Positions 16,883 through 26,428 of a stretch of 64,000 nucleotides of DNA are shown in pieces. Under the pieces are notes generated by a model. The model worked only from the letters and a program-made list of their open reading frames with translations, was not told where the DNA came from and made no database searches. The position numbers and the translations under genes were made by a program. Each line of letters starts with the position of its first letter. Positions within the stretch are counted from its first letter, which is position 1. Location of the stretch: positions 124,001 through 188,000 of the forward strand of contig JAWKIJ010000001.1 of assembly GCA_041394325.1 (NCBI GenBank), in the 5' to 3' direction. Source of the stretch: JAWKIJ01 sp041394325 (lineage in GTDB: Bacteria; Actinomycetota; Acidimicrobiia; Acidimicrobiales; Microtrichaceae).

Positions 16883-18379
16883 CTACTCGACGTCGAGGTA
16901 GTCGCGGAGCTTCTGGGATCGCCTCGGATGGCGCAACTTGGCGAGGGTCTTCGACTCGATCTGGCGGATGCGCTCGCGCGTCACACCGAACTCCTTGCCG
17001 ACCTCCTCGAGGGTCTTGGCCTGGCCGTCGTCGAGGCCGAACCGCAGCCTGACGACGCGCCGCTCGCGTTCGCTGAGATCGTCGAGCGCCTCGACCAGCG
17101 CCTGGCCGAGCATCTGCTTCGCGGCGGCGTCGGCGGGTGCGATCGCACTGGCGTCCTCGATGAAGTCGGCGAGGAAGCTGTCGTCCTCCTCGCCGACGGG
17201 CGAGTCGAGCGACAGGGGGTCCTGGCCCATCAGCAGGATGTCGCGCACCCGCGCGGGAGGCAGCTCGACCTTGGCCGCGATCTCGTCGATGGTGGGCTCA
17301 CGCTCGAGGTCCTGGAGGAGTTGGCGCTGCATGCGGTGCACCTTGTTCATCGACTCGACCATGTGCACGGGAATGCGGATGGTTCGGGCCTGGTCGGCGA
17401 TGGCGCGGGTGACCGCCTGGCGGATCCACCACGTGGCGTAGGTCGAGAACTTGAAGCCCTTGCTGTAGTCGAACTTCTCGACTGCCCGCATGAGGCCGAG
17501 GTTGCCCTCCTGGACCAGGTCGAGGATGGCGAGCCCGCGACCCAGGTAGCGCTTGGCGATCGACACGACGAGTCGGAGGTTGGCCTGGGTGAGCTGTTGT
17601 TTGGCGCGCTCGCCGTCGCGCGCCCGGCGTTGCAGACGTCGACGTTCGGCGGGGTCGACCGGTTCGCCCATGGCGGCGATGTCGGCCAGTCGGGCCTCCG
17701 CGGCTACCCCGGCCTCGATCGCCTTGGCGAGCTCGACCTCCTCGGGGCCGGTCAGCAGCGGGACCTGGCCGATCTCACGCAGGTACAGACGGACCGAGTC
17801 CGACGAGCCCGCTCCCAGCTGGGGAAACGCGATCTTCTGCGCCCCACGCCGGCCGACCCGGCCGTCGTGGCGAACGTCGCCCCGACGAGGCGACGGTTCG
17901 TCGGATTCCTCATCGGCGTCGTCGTCGCCGACGGTGGTGGTCGGCGAATGGGCCCCACCCGATTCGTGTCCGGTGCCGTCGACGATCGTTGCGGACTCAC
18001 CGCCCTCGACCGACGGCTCGTCCGGCTCGGCGGCGGGGGGCGTCCCGAGGGCCGGCTCCACGAAGGTCTCTCCCACCGAGGCCAATTCCGCGAGATCGTC
18101 GGGTGCCGCCACCAGCGGGTTCGATTCTCGTGGTGGAGCGGGAACCGGAGTGGTGCCGCCGTCGAGCAACACGTCGAGCGCGGTCTCGTCGAGCTCGACC
18201 GACTCGTCGATGCGGATGCCCTTGGGCTCGAAATAGGCGCGCAGCCCCTCGACCACGTCGAGGCTCAACTCGACGCCCAACACGGACAGCGCGTCGTCGA
18301 GTTGCAGGGCGCCCTGCTCACGCCCGCGATCGACCAGCATGGTCAGGTCACGCTCGGGGATGCCGTCGAAGAGCTCCAC
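16883..18379 (-). CDS. rpoD: RNA polymerase primary sigma factor (sigma-70/SigA)
   Basis: A 498-residue housekeeping sigma factor. Residues 1-75 resemble region 1.1 and are followed by an acidic Pro/Ser-rich insert (to about residue 185) that is poorly conserved in this gene. Region 1.2 begins SDSVRLYLREIGQVPLLT. Region 2 has ANLRLVVSIAKRYLGRGL, DLVQEGNLGLMRAVEKFD and the melting/-10 recognition stretch KGFKFSTYATWWIRQAV. Region 3 is HMVESMNKVHR onward. Region 4.2 has the HTH TLEEVGKEFGVTRERIRQIE for -35 binding. The GTG start is backed by GAGGAGAAAGG upstream. It lies 28 bp after dnaG in a glyQS-dnaG-rpoD run, the classic macromolecular synthesis arrangement. Confidence 0.97.
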   Translation of the reverse strand: MELFDGIPERDLTMLVDRGREQGALQLDDALSVLGVELSLDVVEGLRAYFEPKGIRIDESVELDETALDVLLDGGTTPVPAPPRESNPLVAAPDDLAELASVGETFVEPALGTPPAAEPDEPSVEGGESATIVDGTGHESGGAHSPTTTVGDDDADEESDEPSPRRGDVRHDGRVGRRGAQKIAFPQLGAGSSDSVRLYLREIGQVPLLTGPEEVELAKAIEAGVAAEARLADIAAMGEPVDPAERRRLQRRARDGERAKQQLTQANLRLVVSIAKRYLGRGLAILDLVQEGNLGLMRAVEKFDYSKGFKFSTYATWWIRQAVTRAIADQARTIRIPVHMVESMNKVHRMQRQLLQDLEREPTIDEIAAKVELPPARVRDILLMGQDPLSLDSPVGEEDDSFLADFIEDASAIAPADAAAKQMLGQALVEALDDLSERERRVVRLRFGLDDGQAKTLEEVGKEFGVTRERIRQIESKTLAKLRHPRRSQKLRDYLDVE

Positions 18380-18407
18380 TCGCTGCCTTTCTCCTCACCA
18401 AGCCCGG

Positions 18408-20357
18408 TCAGGACCCGTCCGACGAGTAGCTGTCGGCCGGAACGCCTACAACTTCACCCTCATCGACGGAATTTTCTTCGAGCCAGGCTAGCAACTGGTC
18501 CCCCGAATCGGTGTCGAGCCGTTCCTCCGAAAGGGCCTCCACGCGCTCCTTCAACCACCTCAGGAGCGGCACGAACTCGAGCGGATCCTCGCTCGATCGC
18601 GCCTCGGTCTCGAGCCGCGCGATCGCCCTCCTCCCCGCCTCGGCCAGCAGTCGCGTGACGACCTCGTCCGCGTCCGCGAACGAGTCCTCCACCGACAGCC
18701 TCCGCAGTCGTCGAGCGGTGGCCTCGTCGCTGTCCGCGACGGCGTCGAGGAGCGTGGGGTGCCGGGCCAGCACCGCGTAGAGCCGGCCTGCGTCGGGATC
18801 ACCGAACAACACCGGCGAGAGCATCGCCTCGATCTCATCACGCCGCTGTGCGAGGACGCGCAGCGCCTCCGATTCGGGGTTGTCGCCCGAACCGACCTGA
18901 CGCGGGCGTCCCGATCGTTGCGAACGAGCCGCCGGCGACACCCCCACGGGACCCGACGCCTCGGCCGGCCCCTCGCCACGGATCCACGGGGGTGGTTCCC
19001 CGTCGGCTCCGCGACCGGAGGTCGACGCCGACGCCCCGACGGGCCGGCCCGCGGCGGGAGAACGGGGAGAGGGCGAGGGACGAGGCCCCCGGGCCAGTTC
19101 GTCGCGCACCAACTGCTCATCGACGCGGCACGCTCCCGCGACCACCATCACGTACTGGTCGCGCAGGAGCTGGGACGGGTGCTCGGCGATGATCGCCATG
19201 GCGGCGGATGCGGTGCGTGCCCGACCCTCCGGGGTCGACAGGTCACCCGCCTCGATCGCCCGGTCGACCCTGAAACCCAGAAACGGGCGCGCGTTGGCCA
19301 CCGCGGCGGCCAACGCGGCCGGATCGGTACGGCTCATCTCGTCGGGGTCCGCACCCCGGGGCATCGCGATGACGGCGAACTCGACGTCGAGCGCCGACTC
19401 CCATTCGTAGACCCGCTCGGCCGCGTGCTGACCCGCCTCGTCCGCGTCGTAGGCCAACACGATCCGGCGGGTGAACCGCTTGAGCGATCGCACATGGTCC
19501 TCGGTGAGCGCGGTACCGCACGTGGCGACCGCACGCGGCACCCCCGCCCGGTGGAAACCGATCACGTCGGTGTACCCCTCACACACCACCACCTCTCCCG
19601 AAGCGACGATGTCCGCCTTGGCGAGATGAAGCCCGTAGAGGGTCGCCCGCTTGTTGTAGAGCTTCGTCTCCGGCGAGTTCTGGTACTTCGGACCTTCGCC
19701 GTCGGGCAGCTTCCGCCCGCCGAACGCGATGGGCCGACCCTGGTCGTCGCCGATCGGGAACAGGATCCTGCCCCGGAAGAAGTCCTGTTGGCGGTCGACC
19801 CGGTTGCGGAGCCCCAGGCCGGTGTCGGACAGGTCCTCGTCACCGGCGCGGAGATGGCGGACCAGGGCGTCCCACGAATTGGGGGCCCAGCCGATGCGGA
19901 ATCGTTCGACCTCGGCGCGCCCCAACCCCCTCGACCGGAGGTACGCGCGGGCCGCACCGGCGTCGGTGGAGCTGAGCAGTGACCGGTGATACCACTCCTC
20001 GGCCTCGGCGACGAGAGCCCTCATACGCTTGGTGCGATCGCGTGCGGCACCGCCGTCGTTGTCGTCGTAGCGCAGCGTGATGCCCGCCCGGCTCGCCAGG
20101 TGCTCGACCGCCGCGACGAAATCGAGGTGCTGGACCTCCCGCACGAACGTGATGACGTCACCGGATGCCTGACAGCCGAAGCAGTAGTACAGGCCGTCCT
20201 CCGCGTTGACCGAGAACGAACCCGACTTCTCGTGGTGGAAGGGGCACAGACCCACCCAGCGGCGACCGACCCGACGCAACTGGGTGTGCTGACCGACGAC
20301 CGCGACGATGTCGGATCCCGCCCTGACCCGTGCGATGTCCTCGTCGACGATCCCCAT
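18408..20357 (-). CDS. dnaG: DNA primase
   Basis: A 649-residue replication primase. The N-terminal zinc-binding domain is CPFHHEKSGSF...YYCFGCQASGD (C-x2-H...C-x2-C). The catalytic core follows with VAVEHLASRAGI, and the TOPRIM domain contains VVCEGYTDVIGFHRAG (metal-binding Glu) and RIVLAYDADEAGQHAA (DxD-type Asp pair). A Pro/Ser/Gly-rich linker precedes the helical C-terminal domain that normally contacts DnaB helicase. It is full length and unbroken. It follows glyQS by 21 bp and precedes rpoD by 28 bp on the same strand, so the three are probably co-transcribed. Confidence 0.97.
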   Translation of the reverse strand: MGIVDEDIARVRAGSDIVAVVGQHTQLRRVGRRWVGLCPFHHEKSGSFSVNAEDGLYYCFGCQASGDVITFVREVQHLDFVAAVEHLASRAGITLRYDDNDGGAARDRTKRMRALVAEAEEWYHRSLLSSTDAGAARAYLRSRGLGRAEVERFRIGWAPNSWDALVRHLRAGDEDLSDTGLGLRNRVDRQQDFFRGRILFPIGDDQGRPIAFGGRKLPDGEGPKYQNSPETKLYNKRATLYGLHLAKADIVASGEVVVCEGYTDVIGFHRAGVPRAVATCGTALTEDHVRSLKRFTRRIVLAYDADEAGQHAAERVYEWESALDVEFAVIAMPRGADPDEMSRTDPAALAAAVANARPFLGFRVDRAIEAGDLSTPEGRARTASAAMAIIAEHPSQLLRDQYVMVVAGACRVDEQLVRDELARGPRPSPSPRSPAAGRPVGASASTSGRGADGEPPPWIRGEGPAEASGPVGVSPAARSQRSGRPRQVGSGDNPESEALRVLAQRRDEIEAMLSPVLFGDPDAGRLYAVLARHPTLLDAVADSDEATARRLRRLSVEDSFADADEVVTRLLAEAGRRAIARLETEARSSEDPLEFVPLLRWLKERVEALSEERLDTDSGDQLLAWLEENSVDEGEVVGVPADSYSSDGS

Positions 20358-20378
20358 CGGCGCGGAGCCTACGGAACC

Positions 20379-21713
20379 TCAGGCGAGTCGTTCGCCCAGA
20401 TAGTCGCGCAGTCCGCCGATCGGTACCCGATCCTGTGCCATCGAGTCGCGTTCGCGGACGGTGACCGCCTCGTCGGCGACCGAATCGAAGTCGAAGGTGA
20501 CGCAGTACGGCGTGCCGATCTCGTCCTGGCGGCGATAGCGCTTTCCGATGGCCTGGGTCTCGTCGTAGTCGCACATCCACTCCCCCGCGAGGCGCTGCCA
20601 CAGGTCCTTGGCCGGCCCGGTGAGCTCGGCCTTCTTGGAGAGCGGCAGGACGGCCACCTTGTAGGGCGCGATCCGGTGGTGGAGCCGCAGCACCACGCGC
20701 GTCTCACCTCGCACCTCCTCTTCGGCGTAGGCGCCGGTGAGGAACGCGAACGCCGTGCGGGTGGCGCCTGCGGCGGGTTCGATCACGTGGGGCAGATAGC
20801 GCTCTCCCGACGCCTGGTCGAAATACTCGAGGCTCTGGCCCGAATGGGTCTGGTGCTGGGTGAGGTCGTAGTCGCCGCGGTTGGCGATGCCCTCCAATTC
20901 GTCCCAACCCCACGGGAAGAGGAACTCCACGTCGGAGGTGGCGGAGCTGTAGTGGGACAGTTCGTCGGCCTCGTGGGGTCGAAGCCGAAGCGATGCCCCG
21001 GGCATACCGTGGTCGAGGTACCAGCGGAAACGGGTGTCGCACCAGTAGCGGTACCAGTGGTCGGCCTCGTCGGGCGGGACGAAGAACTCCATCTCCATCT
21101 GCTCGAACTCGCGGGTCCGGACCACGAAGTTGCCCGGGGTGATCTCGTTGCGGAAGGACTTGCCGATCTGCGCGATCCCGAAGGGCGGACGTCGCCGGCT
21201 GGTGTAGAGGACGTTCGCGAAGTTGACGAACATGCCCTGCGCGGTCTCGGGGCGGAGGTAGCACACCGCACCCGCGTCGGCGATGGGCCCCGCGTGGGTC
21301 TTGAACATGAGGTTGAAGTCGCGGGGCTCGGTGAACGTGCCGCGCTCACCACAGGTGGGGCAAACCTCGGGGTCGTCGAGCTTGTCGAGCCGGTGACGGG
21401 CCTGGCAGTTGGTGCAATCGACCAGGGGGTCGGTGAAGTTGGCGAGATGGCCCGATGCCTCCCAGATCTGCGGCGGCCCGAGGATCGCGGCGTCGAGCCC
21501 GACCACGTCGTGACGGAGCTGCACCATCGAACGCCACCAGGCCTCCTTCACGTTGCGCAACAGCAGCACGCCGAGAGGGCCGTAGTCGTAGGTGGAGCGG
21601 AAGCCGCCGTAGATCTCGGCGGACGGGAAGACGAAGCCCCGACGTTTGGAGAGGTTGACGATCTTGTCGAACAGCTCGGGGTCCCGAGCGGGGCGGTCGG
21701 CGGCGTCGGACAT
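20379..21713 (-). CDS. glyQS: Glycyl-tRNA synthetase, single-chain dimeric type
   Basis: A 444-residue class II aminoacyl-tRNA synthetase. Motifs visible are KRRGFVFPSAEIYGGFRSTYDYGP split at the N-terminus, a zinc-like Cys cluster (DCTNCQARH and CPTCGERG), motif 2-like FRNEITPGNFVVRTREFEQM, and motif 3-like near GATRTAFAFL. It charges tRNA-Gly with glycine in the cytosol. The start MSDAADRPARDPELF fits the family; upstream in-frame codons would overlap the divergent promoter region and are not conserved. It is the first gene of the glyQS-dnaG-rpoD cluster and divergent from a Gly/Pro-rich membrane protein gene. Confidence 0.95.
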   Translation of the reverse strand: MSDAADRPARDPELFDKIVNLSKRRGFVFPSAEIYGGFRSTYDYGPLGVLLLRNVKEAWWRSMVQLRHDVVGLDAAILGPPQIWEASGHLANFTDPLVDCTNCQARHRLDKLDDPEVCPTCGERGTFTEPRDFNLMFKTHAGPIADAGAVCYLRPETAQGMFVNFANVLYTSRRRPPFGIAQIGKSFRNEITPGNFVVRTREFEQMEMEFFVPPDEADHWYRYWCDTRFRWYLDHGMPGASLRLRPHEADELSHYSSATSDVEFLFPWGWDELEGIANRGDYDLTQHQTHSGQSLEYFDQASGERYLPHVIEPAAGATRTAFAFLTGAYAEEEVRGETRVVLRLHHRIAPYKVAVLPLSKKAELTGPAKDLWQRLAGEWMCDYDETQAIGKRYRRQDEIGTPYCVTFDFDSVADEAVTVRERDSMAQDRVPIGGLRDYLGERLA

Positions 21714-21861
21714 CCCGGCGAGGCTACCGAGGCCCCGGTCCCGGCCGGGTGCCCATTCCTTTCCGGAAATCATCTGTTCGTACGTTCCGGGTCGATAGCG
21801 TCGAGCCACGTTCGTCCCGGATGCACCGCGGGCGAGTTGCCGAAGCTTCCGGAGGAGTGAC

Positions 21862-22878
21862 GTGAGCGATCCCAACGACCCCAACGCCGGCGGGTACTAC
21901 CCGCCCGCAGAGGGCGGTGCGTTCAACCCGCCCCCCGCCGCGCCGGGTGGCGGCTATCCCCCGCCACCGCCCCAACCGCCCGGCGGCGGCTACACCCCCC
22001 CACCACCTCCTCCCGGCGGCGGCTACACCCCGCCACCGACCACCCCGCCGGGCGGTGGCTATCCCCCCGCGCCGGGTGGTGGTTATCCCGCTCCGCCTCA
22101 ACCCGGCGGCGGGTACACACCGCCGCCGCCCCCACCGGGCGTGGCGCCCGGGTATCAGCCCTATCAGCCAGGCATGACCCCGGGTAGCGGCCGGGCCGAC
22201 TTCGGTCAGGCCCTGTCGTGGGCCGGCAAGAAGTTCGGCGAGTACGCGCCGGTGCTGTTGGGCCTCTCCGCGGTGGTCGCGGCGGTCCAACTGTTGACCG
22301 GTCTCCTCGCGGCGAATCTGGCGCAGAGCACGGTCGAGGTCGACCAGTTCGGTCGAGGGGTCTCGGTGAGCGGTGGCAGCCTCATCGGCTTCTTCGGTGT
22401 GACGATCCTCGGTTCGCTGCTCGCGGCGGTGCTCACGATCGGCGTGTATCGGGCGGCGCTACACGCGACACAGGGGCGAGCGCCGAGCTTTGGAGACCTC
22501 ACGTCCACCGAGAACCTGGTCCCCTACATCGTGACGGCGCTGCTGACGGCAATCCTCACGGGTATCGGCCTGGTGCTCTGCATCATCCCGGGGCTGATCG
22601 TCGCGTTCCTCCTGTTGTTCGGACCGATCCGGAGCCTGGCCACCGGCGACGGTGTCGGCGACGCGATGTCGTGGAGCAAGACCGCCGTCATGGCCAACGT
22701 GGGCCCCGCCCTGCTGCTGGTGCTGTTCACGATCATCACCGGGCTGATCTCGGGACTCCTCCGCGGTACCGTGGGGGCGATCATCGCCGCTGTCGTCGGG
22801 CTCGTGATCCTGCCGTTCACCTGCCTGCTGAGCGCCCACCTCTACCGGTCGATGGCGGGCGAGCAGATCGCCGCCTGA
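21862..22878 (+). CDS. Gly/Pro/Tyr-rich membrane protein
   Basis: 338 residues from a GTG start with GGAGG just upstream. Residues 1-105 are a disordered Pro/Gly/Tyr tract built from PPGGGY-like repeats. The remainder has about five to six hydrophobic segments (VLLGLSAVVAAVQLLTGLLA, LIGFFGVTILGSLLAAVL, IVTALLTAILTGIGLVLCII, LLLVLFTIITGLISGL, IIAAVVGLVILPFTCLLSAH). The architecture matches widespread actinobacterial membrane proteins (DUF975 / glycerophosphodiesterase-membrane-domain-like) of unknown function. The Pro-rich face would be cytoplasmic and could serve as a docking tail, but that is speculation. A 10-bp palindrome TTTCCGGAAA lies in the shared upstream region at 21760-21769. Confidence 0.7.
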   Translation: MSDPNDPNAGGYYPPAEGGAFNPPPAAPGGGYPPPPPQPPGGGYTPPPPPPGGGYTPPPTTPPGGGYPPAPGGGYPAPPQPGGGYTPPPPPPGVAPGYQPYQPGMTPGSGRADFGQALSWAGKKFGEYAPVLLGLSAVVAAVQLLTGLLAANLAQSTVEVDQFGRGVSVSGGSLIGFFGVTILGSLLAAVLTIGVYRAALHATQGRAPSFGDLTSTENLVPYIVTALLTAILTGIGLVLCIIPGLIVAFLLLFGPIRSLATGDGVGDAMSWSKTAVMANVGPALLLVLFTIITGLISGLLRGTVGAIIAAVVGLVILPFTCLLSAHLYRSMAGEQIAA

Positions 22879-22888
22879 CCACAGCGCG

Positions 22889-23604
22889 TCAGCCGCGGTC
22901 GAGCAGGTGCAATGACCGGAGTCGCCGGTCGAGATGCCGTTCCATCGCGGCAGTGGCCAGGTTGTCCACCTCGAACGTCGCGGCGCCCACCGGAAGGGTG
23001 AGCGCCGCGGCGATCCGTCCGCCGAGGATCAGCTGCAGGATCCGTACCGCCTGGTCGCCGATCGCGGCCCCCTGGCGGTGCTCGGCACAGCGCAGCCCAC
23101 CTGATCCGAGGTCGACCGACACCAAGGAGTCGGTCGCGCCGCATTCGACACAGCGGTCCACCCGCAACCCGACGCCCTCCGCGTCCAACAATCGCAGGAG
23201 GAACGACGCGGTGACCAGCGGTGAGTCGTGGTGGGCGACCGCCCGCAACCCTCCCACGAGCATCTCGTACAGCCGGGGGTTGTAGTGACCCTCCTGGCCG
23301 ATGTGGTCCACGACCTCCAGCATCGCCGCGGCACGACCCAACCGGTCGAGGTCGCCACGAATCGGCGCACTCGACTCGACCAGCTCGGCCTGGTTCACGG
23401 TGTCGAGGTTGCGGCCCTCGTAGAGTTGCACCACGACGTGGCTCGCGGGTTCGAGCCGTGACCCGAACCTCGATCCCGTCTTGCGCACACCGTGGGCGAC
23501 CGCTCGCACCTTTCCGTGGCGTTTGGTGCACAGCACGACGATGCGGTCGGCCTCCCCAGCTTGTGGGTCCCCAACACCACGGCGGCATCGCGGTACAGCG
23601 GCAT
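22889..23604 (-). pseudogene. recO: DNA repair protein RecO, one frame break
   Basis: About 238 residues when repaired. The N-terminal OB-fold start MPLYRDAAVVLGTHKLG is in one frame and the continuation (IVVLCTKRHGKVRAVAHGVR) in another. Adding one G to the GGGG run near 23553 yields KLGEADRIVVL, the canonical RecO N-terminus. The C-terminal domain has the zinc-type CVECGATDS and LRCAEH motif. RecO anneals SSB-coated DNA and loads RecA with RecR in gap repair. It lies 9 bp downstream of uppS on the same strand. The break is almost certainly a sequence error, because both halves are perfectly conserved. Confidence 0.85.
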
Positions 23605-23613
23605 CGGTGCCGC

Positions 23614-24326
23614 TCAGGCCGGGCCGAGCCCGCCGAAGCGGCGGTCACGACGCTGATATTCGCCGATCGCGTCGTACAGGTGCTCCCGACGGAAGTCGGG
23701 CCACAACACATCGGTGAACACCCACTCCGAATAGGCGGCCTGCCACATCAGGTAGTTGGACGTGCGGATCTCGCCCGAGGTGCGAATCACCAGCTCGGGA
23801 TCGGGCAGGGTCGGATCGTAAAGGTGGGACCGGATGAGTTTCTCGTTGACCTTGTTGGGCGCCACTCCCTCGGCGACGATCGCCTTCACGGCGTCCACCA
23901 GCTCGGCCCGGCCCCCGTAGTTGAAGGCCATCGACAGGGTCATCGCGGTGTTGGCGGCGGTGAGCTCGGCGGACTCGTCCATCCGGCGGAGCACCCTCCG
24001 GGGACCCGCCAGTCGCGTCGACCGAGGAACTGCACCTTCACGTTCTTCTCGTGCAACTCGTCACGTCGCGTCATCAGGAGGCGCTCGTTGAAGCCCATCA
24101 GGTATCGGACCTCGTCGAGGGGCCGCGACCAGTTCTCGGTGGAGAAGGCATACACGGTGATCCAACGGACACCCGCGGCGAGTGCGCCCACACGGTGTCC
24201 ATCAGTGCCTCCTCTCCCGCTCCGTGACCCTCGGTACGCGCGGCCGCGGCGCTGCGCCCAGCGGCCGTTGCCGTCCATCACGAGTGCCACGTGCTCGGGA
24301 ATCCGGGTGAGGTCGAGGGCGGACAT
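23614..24326 (-). pseudogene. uppS: Isoprenyl (undecaprenyl) diphosphate synthase, three frame breaks
   Basis: About 238 residues across three frame changes. Motifs: HVALVMDGNGRWAQRRG (catalytic Asp, P-loop), then TEGHGAGEEAL read in a shifted frame, VRWITVYAFSTENWSRP, MTLSMAFNYGGRAEL, and PELVIRTSGEIRTSNYLMWQ (substrate and Mg2+ binding). Restoring a CG in the GCGCG tract near 24241, one G near 24191, and one C in the CCCC run near 24004 gives an intact cis-prenyltransferase. The enzyme makes the C55 lipid carrier for peptidoglycan, so a true knockout would be lethal unless a second copy exists. It is followed directly by recO. Confidence 0.88.
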
Positions 24327-24414
24327 CTCCACTCCGGCGAAGCTAGTGGGCGGCCGGGTTCGGCCGTCGCGACGCCGGTGAAGTGCGGCGGCGCGGGTCT
24401 GCAACAGTGGGGCG

Positions 24415-26362
24415 GTGAGCCTCGCCGACCGCACCCGCGCCGCCCTCGAGACCGTGACCGAGGCGATGGATGCTGGCGAGTATCGCTCCGGCCAGGGTGA
24501 GATGGCCGCGGCCGTCGCCGACGCCATCACCGAACGGCGTCATCTGGTGGTGCAGGCCGGCACCGGCACCGGCAAGTCGCTCGCCTACCTGCTTCCGGCC
24601 GTGCTCTCGGGGCGGAGGACGGTGGTCGCGACGGCGACCAAGGCCCTCCAGGACCAGCTCGCCGACAAGGACCTTCCGATGCTGGCCGCGGCGCTCGGTC
24701 GCGACGTCGACTGGGCGGTGCTCAAGGGGCGCTCGAACTACCTGTGTCGCCAACGACTCGACGAGGCGTCGGGTCCGCAGACCCAACTCGGTCTCGACGG
24801 AGTGGCCGAGGCCACCGGCGGAGGGGCGGTTCCCCAGCGCTGGCTCGACCTGTTCGGCCGCTTCGCCGACGAATCCACCACGGGAGACCGGGCCGAGCTC
24901 TCCGAGGAGCCACCCGGCTGGGTGTGGTCGGCGGTGTCGGTCGGGCCCCGCGAGTGCCCGGGTGCCCAGAAGTGCCCCCGCGGAGAGGACTGCTTCGCCG
25001 AGACCGCCCGGCGGCGCGCCGCCGGCGCCGACGTGGTCGTAGTGAACTCCCACCTGTACGGCCTGAACCTGGCGGCGCGAGGCGGGATCCTCCCGCCTCA
25101 CGAGATCGCGATCCTCGACGAGGCACACGAGATCGAGGACACGCTCGTCCACGTCCGGCCTCCGGCTGAGCGGTGGCCAGGTTCGCGCGACGTCTCGGAT
25201 CATCGAGGGCCTGATCGTGGACGACGCCACCGCCGGCGCGTTCGATCGCGCCGCAGCCCGACTCGACTCCGTCCTGGCCGACGAGGTGGGGACGCGCTAC
25301 CGCAAGGGTGTCCCCGCGGTGCTCACCGACACGCTCGTGAGCCTCCAGGGCGCGATCGCGGAGGTGACCGAGACGCTCGCGGGGTTCGCCGATCGGGGTT
25401 CGGCCGACGTCGCCACCCGAAAGGCGCGGGTCGCCGCGGCCGTTAGGAGCCTCCAGGGCGACGTCGCGTCGTTCCTCGCACCGGTCGCCGACTCGGTGCT
25501 GTGGGTCGGCGGGACCGAGGCCGCACCCACGTTGGAGTCGGCACCACTGGACCTGGGCGCCACCCTCGATGCGTTGCTGTGGGACCCCGATCCGGTTGGC
25601 CTGAGCATCGGGGAGGACGACGACGAGAACCTCCGGCCCGGGACCGTGGTGTTCACCAGCGCGACCATCCCTCGCGGCCTCGCCGCACGACTGCACGTCC
25701 CCGCCAACCTGCTCACGGAGCTCGACGTCGGTACACCCTTCGACTTCGAACACCACGCGCTGCTGTACTGCGCGGCCCATCTACCCGACCCCCGGTCGGG
25801 CACATTCGCGGAGGCGTCGGTCGCGGAGCTCGAACGCCTGGTGCTGGCGGCGGGGGGCCGCACGCTCGCCCTGTTCACGAGCTACCGGGCCATGCAACAC
25901 GCGGCGGACGAACTCGAGGGGCGGCTCCCCTACCCCCTCCTCCGTCAGGGCCAACGCCCCAAGCCGGTCCTGCTGTCGGAGTTCGCCGACGATCCCCACA
26001 CCTGCCTGTTCGCGACGATGGGCTTCTGGGCGGGTATCGACGTTCCCGGCCCCTCGCTCAGCCTCGTGACGATCGACAAGATTCCCTTCCCCCGCCCCGA
26101 CGAACCGCTGCTCGCCGCACGGCGGGAGAAGGCGGGCGCCGCGGGGTTCTCCACGGTGGACCTTCCCCGTGCGGCCACCATGCTCGCTCAAGGCGCGGGG
26201 CGGCTGATCCGCACCGCCACCGATCGCGGCGTGGTGGCGGTGCTCGACCCACGGCTCGCCAAGCAGGCGAGCTACCGGTGGGAGCTGATCGGGGCGTTGC
26301 CACCCATGCGTCGCACCAAGGACTTCGCCGATGTCGAGGCCTTCCTCGCCGGCATCGAATGA
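24415..26362 (+). pseudogene. DinG-family ATP-dependent DNA helicase, one frame break
   Basis: About 648 residues when repaired. The N-terminal part has YRSGQGEMAAAVADAI, Walker A QAGTGTGKSLAYLLPA, four Cys of a likely Fe-S cluster (SNYLCRQR, ECPGAQKCPRGEDCF), and motif II LDEAHEIED. After a break near 25160 the frame resumes at LSGGQVRATSRIIEGL and runs through FTSATIP, FTSYRAMQHAAD, ATMGFWAGIDVPGPSLSLV and QGAGRLIRT (motif VI). This is an XPD/DinG-type superfamily 2 helicase that unwinds DNA 5'-3' and clears R-loops or damaged structures. Two missing bases or one extra base near 25160 explain the break. It is divergent from uppS. Confidence 0.83.
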
Positions 26363-26428
26363 CCGCGGACGGTCCCCGACTTCGGGGGCGCGCCACGAGG
26401 TGGACGGGTTGATGCCGCCGCAACGAGA

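Noticed and set aside
21714..21861. T-box or glycine-riboswitch leader for glyQS
   Set aside because: No T-box bulge sequence, specifier loop or glycine aptamer core was seen in the 148 bp; only a TTTCCGGAAA palindrome is present.
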